A stretch of 64,000 nucleotides of DNA from assembly GCF_031458135.1 (NCBI RefSeq), contig NZ_JAVDXW010000001.1, positions 434,001-498,000 of the forward strand. The letters are read 5' to 3'. The translations under genes and the position numbers were made by a program. Below are positions 33,951 to 43,658 of this stretch, piece by piece (positions within the stretch are counted from its first letter, which is position 1; every line of letters starts with the position of its first letter). Under the pieces are notes generated by a model. It was not told the DNA's origin. It did no database searches and saw only the letters and a list, made by a program, of their open reading frames with translations. The stretch comes from Haloactinomyces albus. GTDB taxonomy: Bacteria > Actinomycetota > Actinomycetes > Mycobacteriales > Pseudonocardiaceae.

Positions 33951-35453
33951 ATGTCGATATCTCTGCGTGCAGCGCTGGAACATCCCAGCCTGTCGCTCGC
34001 CGAACCGGTGCTGCTGACCGGGCAGGAGCACACGGCACGCCCGGTGCGCTGGGTGCACTCCAGCGAGGTACTGGATATCGCCCCTCTTCTGCGAGGTGGA
34101 GAACTGCTGCTCACCGGTGGGCTCGTGCTGTCCGAGGCACCCCCCGAACGCCAACGCCGCTACATTCGCGAACTGGCCTCCCGGGGAGTCACCGGCGTAG
34201 CGGTGGAAACGACCGAGGACAACACGGAGCTTCCCGATGCCCTGGTCGACGAGGCGTACCAGCAGGAGTTCGCGTTGATCCGACTCGGTCGGACCGTGCC
34301 GTTCGTGGAGGTCACCGAGAGCATCAACGCCTTGCTGATCAACGATTCGGTGCACCGGCTGCGGATCGCCGACTCGTTGTCCGACGAACTCTCGGCCCAG
34401 CTGACTTCCGGAAGTGACCTGCAAGGGCTGGTCGAGACTCTCGCGACAAGCACCGATGCGGAGATCACGGTATGCGACGAGTCCGGCGAACCACTCGCCG
34501 CCGCCCCCGCTTCCCCACGCACTCCGGAGGAACGCGCCAAAGCTTTCGAGGCACCGATCACCGTCCACGGGATGGTCGCGGCAATGCTCACGCTGCACCC
34601 GGGGCCCGATGCCGACCCCACCGTGGTCGAGGCGGCTCTCGACCGTGCTCCGCAATCGCTCGGACTCGCCTTGCTGCGCACGCGACCACCCGCGCCGAGC
34701 AACCGGGCCACCCGTGCCCTCTTCCGCGCACTCCGGCAGCCCGACCAGGTCACAACCGAGTTCCTCCCACTGGTCGAAGCCTCGGAACTGACCTCGGTCG
34801 GCACCTTCGTCGCCGCCGTCTCCGCGGACTCGGACAGAGGACATCCGGGGGCGGCAGAACAGGCCATGCGGCGACGCGGCAGGCAAGTCCTCAGTCATCT
34901 TGACGAGGGCGAGCTCCTGGCCATCGTCGCCCTGCCGTCCGAGAATCCCGACCATGCCCGACGGGCACTCATCGACGACATACGCCAGACCTACGACCCC
35001 GGTTCCCGGTTCCCCGTCATCGCCGTGGGCCCCCTTGCCCGCAGTGCCGAACGTCTCCCCCACACCGTCACCGAAGCACGCCGCTGCCTGGAACCGAACC
35101 TGCTGGACGCAGCGGCGCACGGAGTGATAGATGCGGGAAGCTGCTCCATCCGGAGACTCACGCACCGACTGGGCGCCAACACGATCCTGCAGGACTTCAT
35201 CGAGGAACAACTCGGCGGGATCCTGGAACAACCACCACAGAGCAGGGACAGGCTGCTGCACACTCTCGAGGTGTTCTTCGACTGCGCGGCCAACAAGACG
35301 GAAGCGGCACATCGTCTTCACCTGCGGCGGCAGACGCTGTACCAGCGGATCGCCAAACTCTCCCACTGCATCGGGCGGGATATCACCGAGTCCGAGTCGT
35401 TGGCGGGGTTGCAAGTCGCGGTACGACTGTGGCGCGGCCTCGGCCGGGGGTGA
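33951..35453 (+). CDS. PucR family transcriptional regulator
   Basis: A 500-residue regulator. The N-terminal PucR/purine-catabolism domain covers about residues 5-125 (VLLTGQEHTARPVRWVHSSE, GGELLLTGGLVLSE, EEFALIRLGR-like text). A GAF/GGDEF-like middle follows. The C-terminal CdaR/PucR helix-turn-helix spans about residues 430-495 (LLHTLEVFFDCAANKTEAAH, LRRQTLYQRIAKLSHCIG). PucR proteins activate purine and ureide degradation genes. It is divergent from the NCS1 permease/deacetylase operon. The ATG at 33951 begins the conserved region. Confidence 0.93.
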   Translation: MSISLRAALEHPSLSLAEPVLLTGQEHTARPVRWVHSSEVLDIAPLLRGGELLLTGGLVLSEAPPERQRRYIRELASRGVTGVAVETTEDNTELPDALVDEAYQQEFALIRLGRTVPFVEVTESINALLINDSVHRLRIADSLSDELSAQLTSGSDLQGLVETLATSTDAEITVCDESGEPLAAAPASPRTPEERAKAFEAPITVHGMVAAMLTLHPGPDADPTVVEAALDRAPQSLGLALLRTRPPAPSNRATRALFRALRQPDQVTTEFLPLVEASELTSVGTFVAAVSADSDRGHPGAAEQAMRRRGRQVLSHLDEGELLAIVALPSENPDHARRALIDDIRQTYDPGSRFPVIAVGPLARSAERLPHTVTEARRCLEPNLLDAAAHGVIDAGSCSIRRLTHRLGANTILQDFIEEQLGGILEQPPQSRDRLLHTLEVFFDCAANKTEAAHRLHLRRQTLYQRIAKLSHCIGRDITESESLAGLQVAVRLWRGLGRG

Positions 35454-35482
35454 TCGCCTGCGGAATCCCCGGACGAACAGTG

Positions 35483-36178
35483 TCAGTCCCTTCTGGGAAG
35501 TTCACCTGTTCTGGTGACGATCCGCGCCGCCTCGCGCACCGTGATGGCGTAGTCCTGCGCGCTTTTCTGCAGCAGCCCGAAAGCGTCCTCGTGGGTGGTC
35601 CGGTACTGCTCCGTCACGATGCCCATTGCTTCGCCGATGTCCCGCCGTGTTTCGACGGTCGTCTCCAGTTGCTCGCCCATGCGAGCAGTGGACAACGCCA
35701 TGGCAGCGTGTGAAGCGAAGATCCAGCCCACCTGCCGGGAACGTTCGGTGAACGCGTTCGCGCGGTTGCTGTACAGGTTCAACGCACCGAGAGTGTCCTC
35801 GCTGGTGAACAGCTGAAAGCCCATCATGCTGGCGATACCGAGCTCGCGGGCCCGCGGTGCATACCGTGGCCAACGATCCTCCGCGGCCATGTCGTCGACG
35901 CGATAGGTGGTGCCTTCGCGTGCGGCATCGAAACAAGGTCCCTCACCGAGCTCCGCTTGTGCCTGGTCGGACTTTCGCACGCGGTCACTGGTCTGCGCCG
36001 GGCTCTCCACGCCCCCGGCGCGCATCAGGAGAAGGCCGCAGTCGTCGCACCCGTCGATCAGTTCGACCGTGTGCTCCACGATCTTGTTCAGAGTCGCCTG
36101 TGCCGACGATTGAGCCAACAAGTCCCGGGATACGTGGGCGAGCGAGCTGGCGAGTGTGTCGACATCGTCCATATACAC
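35483..36178 (-). CDS. GAF-ANTAR domain regulator
   Basis: A protein of about 231 residues with an N-terminal GAF domain (about 10-160: QATLNKIVEHTVELIDGCDD, ELGEGPCFDAAREG, LFTSEDTLGALNLYS) and a C-terminal ANTAR domain (about 165-225: RRDIGEAMGIVTEQY, DAFGLLQKSAQDYAITVREAA). ANTAR proteins bind paired RNA hairpins and prevent termination. GGGAGGGGA suits a GTG start at 36178; an ATG at 36172 is the alternative. It lies 149 bp downstream of the formate dehydrogenase operon on the same strand and converges on PucR. Confidence 0.9.
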   Translation of the reverse strand: MYMDDVDTLASSLAHVSRDLLAQSSAQATLNKIVEHTVELIDGCDDCGLLLMRAGGVESPAQTSDRVRKSDQAQAELGEGPCFDAAREGTTYRVDDMAAEDRWPRYAPRARELGIASMMGFQLFTSEDTLGALNLYSNRANAFTERSRQVGWIFASHAAMALSTARMGEQLETTVETRRDIGEAMGIVTEQYRTTHEDAFGLLQKSAQDYAITVREAARIVTRTGELPRRD

Positions 36179-36327
36179 CGCTATCCCCTCCCGCCGGGCT
36201 CTCCCCATTCGTTCCCGCATTCCCGCACGCCCACACGTTTTCTCCCCATCGACCCCACGAAGACGGACTCTGCCGCGGCATCGTGGAGCACGACCACGGA
36301 CCGGTGGGTTCCTCTGCGACCTCGGTC

Positions 36328-37353
36328 TCACACGTGGTCGGCACCCTCGGAACGAACCGGCTCGCCGCGGCGCAACCGTGCCCGCTGGGGAACAACGGTG
36401 TACTTGGGATCGTCGGCCGAAGCCGTGCCCGCGTGGAAAACGCCCCACCGGGTGGCAGCGGAAGCGGCGAGCAAGGTGGCACCGGACAGGGCATTGGCGA
36501 TTCGGCTACCCCGACCCAGCAACGCACCGGCAAAGCCGACCACGGACAGCACCTTGCCTGCCCGCATGTACCGCCCCGAGCGTCCGGACGAATACGGCTC
36601 GGCCACCATGCCGAGACGCCGCTCCATCCACTGCGCGGACACCAACTCGACCGCCACGCCGAACGCTGCCATGTTGCGGGCAGGCGCGGCCTGTGCTGCC
36701 GGGGCGGCCAGCAGGCCGAGACCACCGGCGGCGGTGGCACCGGAGCCGACGAACATGAACGGCATCTCCCGGTAGCCATCGTGCCAGGCCGGTACCGCGG
36801 TATCGCTGACCAGTGCGGCGGTGTAGGCGGCAACGGCGGGGCCGAGCGCGGCCGCGCCCGCGGTGGCGGCTGCTCCGCAGCGGGGTACCCGACCGGTCCA
36901 TGCCGATGCCGTGGCGATCCCCGCCAAGGGGGTGAATCCGGCGAGCAGCCAGGAGCCGACACTCATCGGCGAAGTCACCTTGAACACGCGCAGCATGTTC
37001 AGAAACCGACCGGGTTTGCCGAGGTCGTGCACCAGTGCGGCGAGCGAGAGTGCGGCTCCTCCGAACGCACCGGCCTTGGCCACCCGCGCCAACGCGGGCC
37101 GACCAGTGAGATCCGCACCGGGCGCCAGCAGGGACGCGGCGCCTGCCAGGCCTCCGAGGAACAGGTAGCCGGGAATGTCGGGGGACTCCCAGACCGGGCC
37201 GTTGATGACGGGGCGACCGTAGTACGAGGTGAACTCGGTGTCGCCTTCCGGAGGTTGCTCACCCTGCTTCCGCCCTGCGGCGACGCCGATCAGCGCTTCC
37301 CGGTCGGGCCGGGCTCCTCGTCGCCCCTGCTTGGTAACCTCCGATTCGCTCAT
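36328..37353 (-). CDS. NrfD-type membrane subunit of formate dehydrogenase
   Basis: A 341-residue membrane protein with about eight hydrophobic segments, resembling NrfD/PsrC quinone-linked subunits (SPDIPGYLFLGGLAGAASLLA near residue 58, HDLGKPGRFLNMLRVFKVTSPMSVGSWLL near 110). It would carry electrons from the iron-sulphur subunit to the quinone pool. The N-terminal 50 residues are charged and cytoplasmic. Its ATG overlaps the FdhB stop in an ATGA. Cytochrome-b-type FdhI histidines are not the pattern here, so quinone coupling without haem is likely. Confidence 0.85.
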   Translation of the reverse strand: MSESEVTKQGRRGARPDREALIGVAAGRKQGEQPPEGDTEFTSYYGRPVINGPVWESPDIPGYLFLGGLAGAASLLAPGADLTGRPALARVAKAGAFGGAALSLAALVHDLGKPGRFLNMLRVFKVTSPMSVGSWLLAGFTPLAGIATASAWTGRVPRCGAAATAGAAALGPAVAAYTAALVSDTAVPAWHDGYREMPFMFVGSGATAAGGLGLLAAPAAQAAPARNMAAFGVAVELVSAQWMERRLGMVAEPYSSGRSGRYMRAGKVLSVVGFAGALLGRGSRIANALSGATLLAASAATRWGVFHAGTASADDPKYTVVPQRARLRRGEPVRSEGADHV

Positions 37354-38309
37354 GACCGCCTTCCGAATAGCGCATCGGCGAACGAGGCCGCCGCTGCGGC
37401 AGCGAGGGTGAGTGCGGCGGCGCCGACGCAGCGCCACATTGCGGGCAGGTCCCGGGTGGTGACCACCGGATCCGGCGGTAGGCCGTAGACCTCCGGTTCG
37501 TCCATCAACAGGAAGAACGCGCCGTCGCCGCCGACCCCGTCGTGGGGATCCTCGCCGTAGAGCCGGGCCCCGGTCTCGCCCGCGGAAACCAGCTGCTCGA
37601 CCCGTCCCCGGGCACGCTCGCGCAGTTCGTCCAGCGGCCCGAACTGGATGGAGTCGGTGGGGCACGCCTTGGCGCAGGCCGGCTCCATCCCGTCGCTGAG
37701 CCGGTCGTAGCACAGGGTGCATTTCCAGGCCCGACCGTCGCCCTTGCGCTGGTCGATGACCCCGTACGGGCAGGCGGGGATGCAGTAGCCACACCCGTTG
37801 CAGATGTCCTCCTGCACGACGACGGTGCCGAACTCGGTACGAAACAGCGATCCGGTGGGGCACACGTCCAGGCAAGCCGCGTGGGTGCAGTGCTTGCAGA
37901 CGTCCGAGGACATCAGCCAGCGCATCTGTCCGGGTTCTCCGGGAGTGGTCGGGGTGATACTCGCCTGCTCGGGGGGAGTACCCGATCCCTGTGCCGCCAG
38001 CGACAGCACATCGACATCCTCGTGCTGCACGCCGGGATCCTGCACGGCCAGCGGCTTGCGCTGTTCGATGAAGGCCACGTGCCGCCAGGTGTCGGCTCCC
38101 AGTCCCTCGCTGTTGTCGTAGGACATCCCGGTGAACACGAGACCGTCCTCCGGGATGGCGTTCCACTCCTTGCACGCCACCTCGCAGGCCTTGCATCCGA
38201 TACACACCGAGGTGTCGGTGAAAAAGCCCATGCGTGGCGGAGGATCATCGTAGCCGCCCAGTGTGGCCGGGTCGGCCTCCCCGAACAGCGCCCGCGAGTT
38301 CGTGGCCAC
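37350..38309 (-). CDS. Formate dehydrogenase iron-sulphur subunit
   Basis: A 319-residue ferredoxin-like subunit with four cysteine clusters for four [4Fe-4S] centres: CIGCKACEVACKEW, CKHCTHAACLDVCPTG, CNGCGYCIPACPYG and CTLCYDRL with CAKACP. This is the arrangement of FdnH/FdhB. A C-terminal hydrophobic segment (GAAALTLAAAAAASFADALF) probably anchors it to the membrane. I chose the GTG at 38309, preceded by GGAGGTG and starting 1 bp after the FdhA stop. It passes electrons from the molybdopterin subunit to the NrfD-like protein. Confidence 0.9.
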   Translation of the reverse strand: MATNSRALFGEADPATLGGYDDPPPRMGFFTDTSVCIGCKACEVACKEWNAIPEDGLVFTGMSYDNSEGLGADTWRHVAFIEQRKPLAVQDPGVQHEDVDVLSLAAQGSGTPPEQASITPTTPGEPGQMRWLMSSDVCKHCTHAACLDVCPTGSLFRTEFGTVVVQEDICNGCGYCIPACPYGVIDQRKGDGRAWKCTLCYDRLSDGMEPACAKACPTDSIQFGPLDELRERARGRVEQLVSAGETGARLYGEDPHDGVGGDGAFFLLMDEPEVYGLPPDPVVTTRDLPAMWRCVGAAALTLAAAAAASFADALFGRRS

Positions 38310-38310
38310 C

Positions 38311-41300
38311 TCACACCTCCGTTCCGGTTTGCTCGGTGATGCCCGCCTGCTCCTGGTACTCACGCACGAGGTCGGCGCGGGCCGCCCCCACCGGTCGACG
38401 CCCAGGCCGGATGTCGCAGGCCAACGCCTTCACCTCCTGAATGTGGGAGTTGGGGTCCAGCGAGATCGAGGACAGATCATTGAACGAGTCCCCGGTGCTG
38501 TAGCCGTTGGGGCCCCAGTGGTAGGGAATTCCGACGTGGTGCACCCGGCGGCCCCGGATCGTCATCGGCGTCATGCGCTCGGTGACCAGCAAGCGCGCCT
38601 CGACGGCACCTCGTGCGGTAACCACGGTGGCCCAGCCCAGGTGCTCCAGCCCGCGCTCGGCTGCCAACTCCGGCGACACCTCGCAGAAGAACTCCGGCTG
38701 CAACTCCGAGAGGTAGGGCAGCCAGCGGGACATGCCGCCCGCCGTGTGGTGCTCGGTGAGGCGGTAGGAGGTCAACACGTACGGATACACCTCCGTCCCC
38801 GGATCGTGACCGCTGGGCTGGTAGCGGTTGTTGGGATGCGGCCGGACCTGGCGGACCGGATTACGCTGCTGGGTGTAGAGCAGGTTGCTCACCGGCGAGT
38901 CCTGCGGCTCGTAGTGCGCAGGCAGTGGACCATCGGTCAGCCCGGCGGGCACGAACAGCCATGCCTTGCCGTCGGCCTGCATGATGAACGGATCGATGCC
39001 GGACAGTGCCTCGGCTCCTCTCGCACCGTCGGGTGGGCGGTAGTGCGGTGACTTGGACTTGTCGTAGTCCGGGATGTCGTGCCCGGTCCATGCCGCCTTC
39101 TCCGCATCCCACCAGATCAGGGCCTTGCGCTCGCTCCACGGGTTGCCGTCGGGATCGGCCGAGGCACGGTTGTAGAGGATGCGCCGATTGGCAGGCCACG
39201 CCCAGCCCCACTCGTTGGCGACCCAGTTCTGCTGTACCTGCGGCTTGCGCCGGGATGCCTGGTTGATGCCGTCGGTGTAGACGCCGCAGTAGATCCAGCA
39301 GCCACACACGGTCGAACCGTCGGCGTTGAGCTGTTCGTAGTTGGTCAGCGGGTTTCCGTCGGCTCCCCAACCGTTGATCTCGGCGAGCACCGACTCGGCC
39401 TCGGGCTCGTCGATCTCTCCCTTGGTGGGATAGTCCCAGGTCAGATCGAGTACCGGACGGTCCCTCTCGTCGACGCTGCCCGCGAGCTTGCGCTGGATGC
39501 GCCTGCCGAGGTGGTAGGTGAACCACAAGTCGCTGCGCGCATCGCCTGCGGGCTCGACGGCCTGGTGGTGCCACTGCAGCAACCGCTGCGTGTTGGTGAA
39601 GCTGCCGTCCTTCTCGGTGTGCGCGGCGGCGGGCAGGAAGAACACCTCGGTGCCGATGTCCTCGGTGTGCAGTTCCCCGGTTTCGATCTCCGGGCCGTCC
39701 TTCCACCAGGTCGCGCTTTCGATCAACGAGAAGTCGCGGACCACCAGCCAGTCCAGGTTGGCCATGCCCAGCCGCTGCATCTTCGCGTTGGCCGATCCGA
39801 CGGCGGGGTTCTCCCCCATCAGAAAGTAGCCCTTGCACTCCCCCGCCAGTTGGGACCGGACCGTCTCGTAAGTGCTGTGGCTGCCGGTCAGCCGGGGCAG
39901 ATAGTCGAAGCAGAAGTCGCTGTCCGGAGTCGCCGCCGGACCCCACCAGGCCTTGAGCAGGCTGACCATGTAGGCCCGCATCTCGGCCCAGTATCCCTTG
40001 CGGGTGGATTCCGCGGTGATGAACGCGTCGAGGTCCTCGTTGGAGTGCGCGTGCGGCATCGGGATGTAGCCGGGCAGCAGGTTGAACAGGGTCGGAATGT
40101 CGGTCGAGCCCTGGATCGAGGCGTGTCCCCGCAACGCCATCACTCCACCACCGGGGCGGCCGATGTTGCCCAGCAGACTCTGCAGGATGGAGGCCGACCG
40201 GATGTACTGCACGCCCACCGTGTGCTGCGTCCAGCCGACCGAGTAGACGAACGAACTCGTCCGGTCACGTCCGGAGTTGTCGGTGAGCAACTCGCACACC
40301 CGGTGGAACGTCTCCTGCGGCACGCCGCAGATCTGCTCCACCACCTCCGGGGTGTACCGGGCGTAGTGCCGCTTGAGCACCTGGAACACGCAGCGCGGAT
40401 GCTCCAGCGTCTCGTCGTTGGTGATCTGGGCGGTGACCTCGGCCCCGCCCGAGCCGTGCGCCTCACCGCGGCCCGCCTGGCGCAAGCCGAAGCTGCCCTG
40501 CACTCGGTCGGCGTACTCCTTGTCGCGCTTCCCGGAAGCGGCCTGCACCTCGACGCCCTCGTACTGCCACGTGTGGAAGTCGTAGATCCGCGACTCCGGA
40601 TCCAGCCCCGAGAAAACACCGTCGAGATCCTCGGTGTCGACGTAGTCCTCGGTGAGCACCGTCGGAGCGTTGGTGTAGGCGACCAGATACTCCCGGAAGT
40701 ACTTCTCCCGGGTCAGAACATAGTTGATGATCCCGCCGATGAAGGCGATGTCGGTGCCCGCCCGCAACGGCACGTGGATATCGGCCAGCGCACTGGTCCG
40801 AGTGAATCGAGGATCGACGTGGATCAGGGTCGCGCCGCGTGCTTTCGCCTCCATCACCCACTGGAACCCGACCGGGTGGCACTCGGCCATGTTCGAACCC
40901 TCGATGACGATGCAATCGGAGTTCTGCAGGTCCTGCTGGAAGGTGGTGGCCCCTCCCCGGCCGAACGAGGTTCCCAAACTGGGAACCGTGGAGGAGTGTC
41001 AAACACGCGCCTGGTTCTCGATCTGAACGGCCCCGAGCGCGGTGAACAGTTTCTTGATGAGGTAATTCTCCTCGTTGTCCAAAGTGGCCCCGCCGAGGCT
41101 GGCGATCCCCATCGTGCGGCGCGTGCGCACACCGCTCTGCTCCCACTGCCAACCCTGCTGCCGGCTTTCGATCACGCGGTCGGCGATCATGTCCATCGCC
41201 GTGTCGAGATCGAGGGACTCCCATTCGGTGCCGTGCGGACGCCGGTAGAGCACCTGGTGTTCGCGAGCCGATCCGGTGGTCAGCTGCAGGCTCGCCGCGC

Positions 41301-41562
41301 CCTTCGGGCACAACCGCCCCCGGCTGACCGGCGAGTCCGGGTCACCCTCCACCTGGGTGACCTTGCCCTCGGCGACGTAGACGTTCTGGCCGCAACCCAC
41401 CGCGCAGTAGGGGCAGACCGACTTGACGACCTTCTGCGCGGTCCGCGTTCGCGGGGCGAGATGCTCGCTGGCCGAGCTTTTGGCCGCAGCACCGCGCCCG
41501 TAGGGATCACCGGCACCGATTTGCCGGAGGACCGGCCACCCGAGCCAGTCACGCACACCCAT
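38311..41562 (-). CDS. fdhA: Selenocysteine-containing formate dehydrogenase, catalytic subunit
   Basis: Read through one in-frame UGA (41001-40999), the gene encodes 1083 residues of the molybdopterin oxidoreductase family that oxidises formate to CO2. The N-terminal [4Fe-4S] ligands are C50, C53, C57 and C85. Residue 188 is the UGA, in the context ENQARV-U-HSSTVPSLGTSFGRGG. That corresponds to Sec196 of E. coli FdnG (ARVUHGPTVASLAPTFGRGA). The reading frame is continuous before and after. Downstream come SNMAECHPVGFQWVMEA, HVDPRFTRTS and the C-terminal GYSTGDSFNDLSS. No twin-arginine signal is seen, so it probably works in the cytoplasm. GGGAGG lies 7 bp before ATG 41562. It is third from last in the operon. 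Confidence 0.9.
40969..41001 (-). promoter_or_regulatory. UGA selenocysteine codon with SECIS-like hairpin
   Basis: On the transcript strand the UGA is followed after 11 nt by a perfect 7-bp stem (GGTTCCC and GGGAACC) with a 5-nt loop AGTTT. Bacterial SECIS elements lie inside the coding sequence right after UGA, with a small upper stem at about this distance and a G-U in the apical loop. Both features are present. The bulged U of the E. coli element is not. Confidence 0.75.
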
Positions 41563-41598
41563 CGAATGCCTCCCGTGTGTCCTCTCTCCGGCACCGGA

Positions 41599-42393
41599 TC
41601 ACCGGCTACTGTCCTGATTGGTCACCTGGCGTAATACCTCTCCCAGCGACTCCAGCTCCTCGGCCGACATCACCCGGCGCAGTTCGAGAAACAGGTGGTC
41701 CTGGTAGGCCGCATGCTGGTGCGACTGCGAAATCAACCGCCCCACCAGTTGGTCGAACTCCTCGCTGTCGGCGGCGTGCTCGCCGAGTGCGCTCAGCGTT
41801 TCCTGCTCCTGCTGTTGCCGCTGCGCAGCACCATCGGCCCAGCGATCACCATCGGGCAATGCCCGCCGCACGGCGGGCCAGAAGTGTTCGTTCTCGATCG
41901 TTTCGTGCCTGTTCAGCATGGCGGTGATCGAGCCGACGAGCTCCCCGCGCTGGGCGATCTGCTCCGCCGACCCACCGGTGCTGTGGCCGGGCAGTGTCTT
42001 GAGTTCCTTGATCATCGCCGCGATCCGGTTGTGCTCGCGGGTGAGCACCACAGTGGCGCCGCCCTCGTCCGGTTCCCGGAACCGCTCCGACTTTTCCTCG
42101 CGCCGGGCGGTGGCCTCCCGCAACTGCGGGTCGGCCCGGACTCGAGAGCGGATCCACCGGCGCACCCTCTCCTTGGAGGTCGGGTTCTCCGCCGGCGGAT
42201 TGGCCAGAGCCTGACCGGCCGGCTGGGCTCCGCTGCGCTGCCTGTCACCGGTGGGCAACGTGTCACCGCCGTCGGCGGGCACGCCGGTGGCGATCAGATG
42301 TGCCTGCCCCGCCGGAATGCCCAGGCGCTCGCCGATGCTCCGATAATCCAGGCCCTGGTCGAGAAGTTCCCGCACCTGCTGCCTGCTGGGCAT
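41599..42393 (-). CDS. Hemerythrin-domain protein with N-terminal HTH-like segment
   Basis: A 264-residue protein. Residues about 1-40 (RQQVRELLDQGLDYRSIGER, LGIPAGQAHLIATG) look like a short helix-turn-helix. A charged linker follows. Residues about 115-255 are an HHE bundle: LTREHNRIAAMIKEL, LNRHETIENEHFWPAV and ISQSHQHAAYQDHLFLEL supply likely iron ligands. It lies 36 bp upstream of fdhA on the same strand and so is the first gene of the formate dehydrogenase operon. It may sense or scavenge oxygen for the oxygen-sensitive enzyme. This role is inferred. Confidence 0.82.
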   Translation of the reverse strand: MPSRQQVRELLDQGLDYRSIGERLGIPAGQAHLIATGVPADGGDTLPTGDRQRSGAQPAGQALANPPAENPTSKERVRRWIRSRVRADPQLREATARREEKSERFREPDEGGATVVLTREHNRIAAMIKELKTLPGHSTGGSAEQIAQRGELVGSITAMLNRHETIENEHFWPAVRRALPDGDRWADGAAQRQQQEQETLSALGEHAADSEEFDQLVGRLISQSHQHAAYQDHLFLELRRVMSAEELESLGEVLRQVTNQDSSR

Positions 42394-42562
42394 CGGTCAC
42401 CTCCGCACTCTGCCCGGATCACCCGCCCTACCGTGCACCCGAGCGCAGCGGCACGCCACTCGAGGCCGCGCAGCACACAAGCGAGAGCACGTTGCCCTGG
42501 CATTTTCGGCACCAAAGTCCCTCGCAGGCTTGAAATCGGATCCTTCGGGGTATGCGTAGGCC

Positions 42563-42910
42563 ATGAACGAGACCGAGCCGAGCGGTCATCGCGGCGACGG
42601 TTCCTGGCAGCAGCTCAGCCAGGCGCTGACCGGTGTGGCCGCAGTGTGGCGAATAGCGGGATCCTCCCAAGCACAGTCCGGCCCCGAAAGCGTTCCCGCT
42701 ACTCACCAACTCGGACAGACCGAGGCGAACGAACTCGCCCGATCCGGGTATGAGGCGATCGAAGCGCTGGCGGGAATCGCCACGGTGCTGTCCGGACAGG
42801 AAGGAGCGGTACAGGCATGGGAGTCGGCCCGGGAAGCTCAGCAGGAGGCCTGGCGGCACTGGCGCGTCGCCATGGACGCTCAGGTTCCCGATGAGGACAC
42901 GCCCCCCTGA
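42563..42910 (+). CDS. Hypothetical protein, 115 aa
   Basis: A 115-residue soluble protein without recognised family. The middle and end form probable long helices (NELARSGYEAIEALAGIATV, AWESAREAQQEAWRHWRVAM). It is divergent from the formate dehydrogenase operon across 169 bp. No strong ribosome site is visible before the ATG. Composition resembles neighbouring genes, which supports coding. Confidence 0.55.
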   Translation: MNETEPSGHRGDGSWQQLSQALTGVAAVWRIAGSSQAQSGPESVPATHQLGQTEANELARSGYEAIEALAGIATVLSGQEGAVQAWESAREAQQEAWRHWRVAMDAQVPDEDTPP

Positions 42911-43000
42911 CGCCCACCCGGCGTGCCCTTCCACGCACCCGAGCGGAACTTCCGGGGAAACCATGCGTTCGAATCGTCTCCGGCCGGGTACCCGAAGATC

Positions 43001-43600
43001 ATGGACAACAAGGGAAATCACCATCGTTCGGCACGGATGCGTGCACGGGCGATGAGCGTGTTTCGGCGCGGTGCTGTACACGGATGTGCTGCGGGCACTG
43101 TCGGGGTCGCGGTGATGACGCTGGGGGAGGAACTGGAGCAGCGCTGGACGGGGCGGCCGAACTCGCACGTGCCGGGCCGCACTCTGGCACGGTTGCTCGG
43201 GTCTCCCCTGCCACCGAGCAGAATGAACCTGCTGATGCATCTGGGCCAGGGAGCGCTGCTGGGCATGCTCCGGGGCGTGATGGCGGACTCGGGGCTGCGG
43301 GGACCGTGGTCCTCGGCGATGTTCGCCGTGGTGCGCCTGACCAACGACCAGACCCTGGAAAACGCCAGCGGTGTCGGTGCGCCGCCGTGGACGTGGCCGC
43401 GCACCGAACTCGTCGTCGACCTGGCGCACAAGGCCGTGTATGCCCTGGTGACAGGGCTCGTGGCCGACAGGCTGGCCGCCCGGATCGGCCCGGGGCCGGG
43501 CCTGCAGCACGCGCGGCTGCGCCACGGTCGTCATCCCGATATCGGCCCGGTGGAGCCCGTGCCGACACCGACCCCCGAGCAGGGCAACGAACGGCGATAA
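43001..43600 (+). CDS. Membrane-associated protein, paralogue of the one at 9892-10365
   Basis: A protein of up to 199 residues. Its core begins at RRGAVHGCAAGTVGVAVMTLG (about residue 20) and ends near LVVDLAHKAVYALVTGLVADRLAAR. This matches the order of features in the protein beside the manganese catalase. Hydrophobic stretches are short, and a Pro-rich tail follows. Starts at 43001, 43037 or 43052 are possible, and the last gives MSVFRRG. Function unknown; the two copies define a small family in this genome. Confidence 0.6.
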   Translation: MDNKGNHHRSARMRARAMSVFRRGAVHGCAAGTVGVAVMTLGEELEQRWTGRPNSHVPGRTLARLLGSPLPPSRMNLLMHLGQGALLGMLRGVMADSGLRGPWSSAMFAVVRLTNDQTLENASGVGAPPWTWPRTELVVDLAHKAVYALVTGLVADRLAARIGPGPGLQHARLRHGRHPDIGPVEPVPTPTPEQGNERR

Positions 43601-43658
43601 CCGCCGCGCGTCCGACCTCGGACCCGAAAAGCCACCGGCACATCGTAACTTGACAAGC

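Noticed and set aside
40999-41001. UGA in fdhA as a nonsense mutation splitting the gene
   Set aside because: The stop is at the known selenocysteine position, the frame is otherwise perfect over 1083 codons, and a SECIS-like hairpin follows.
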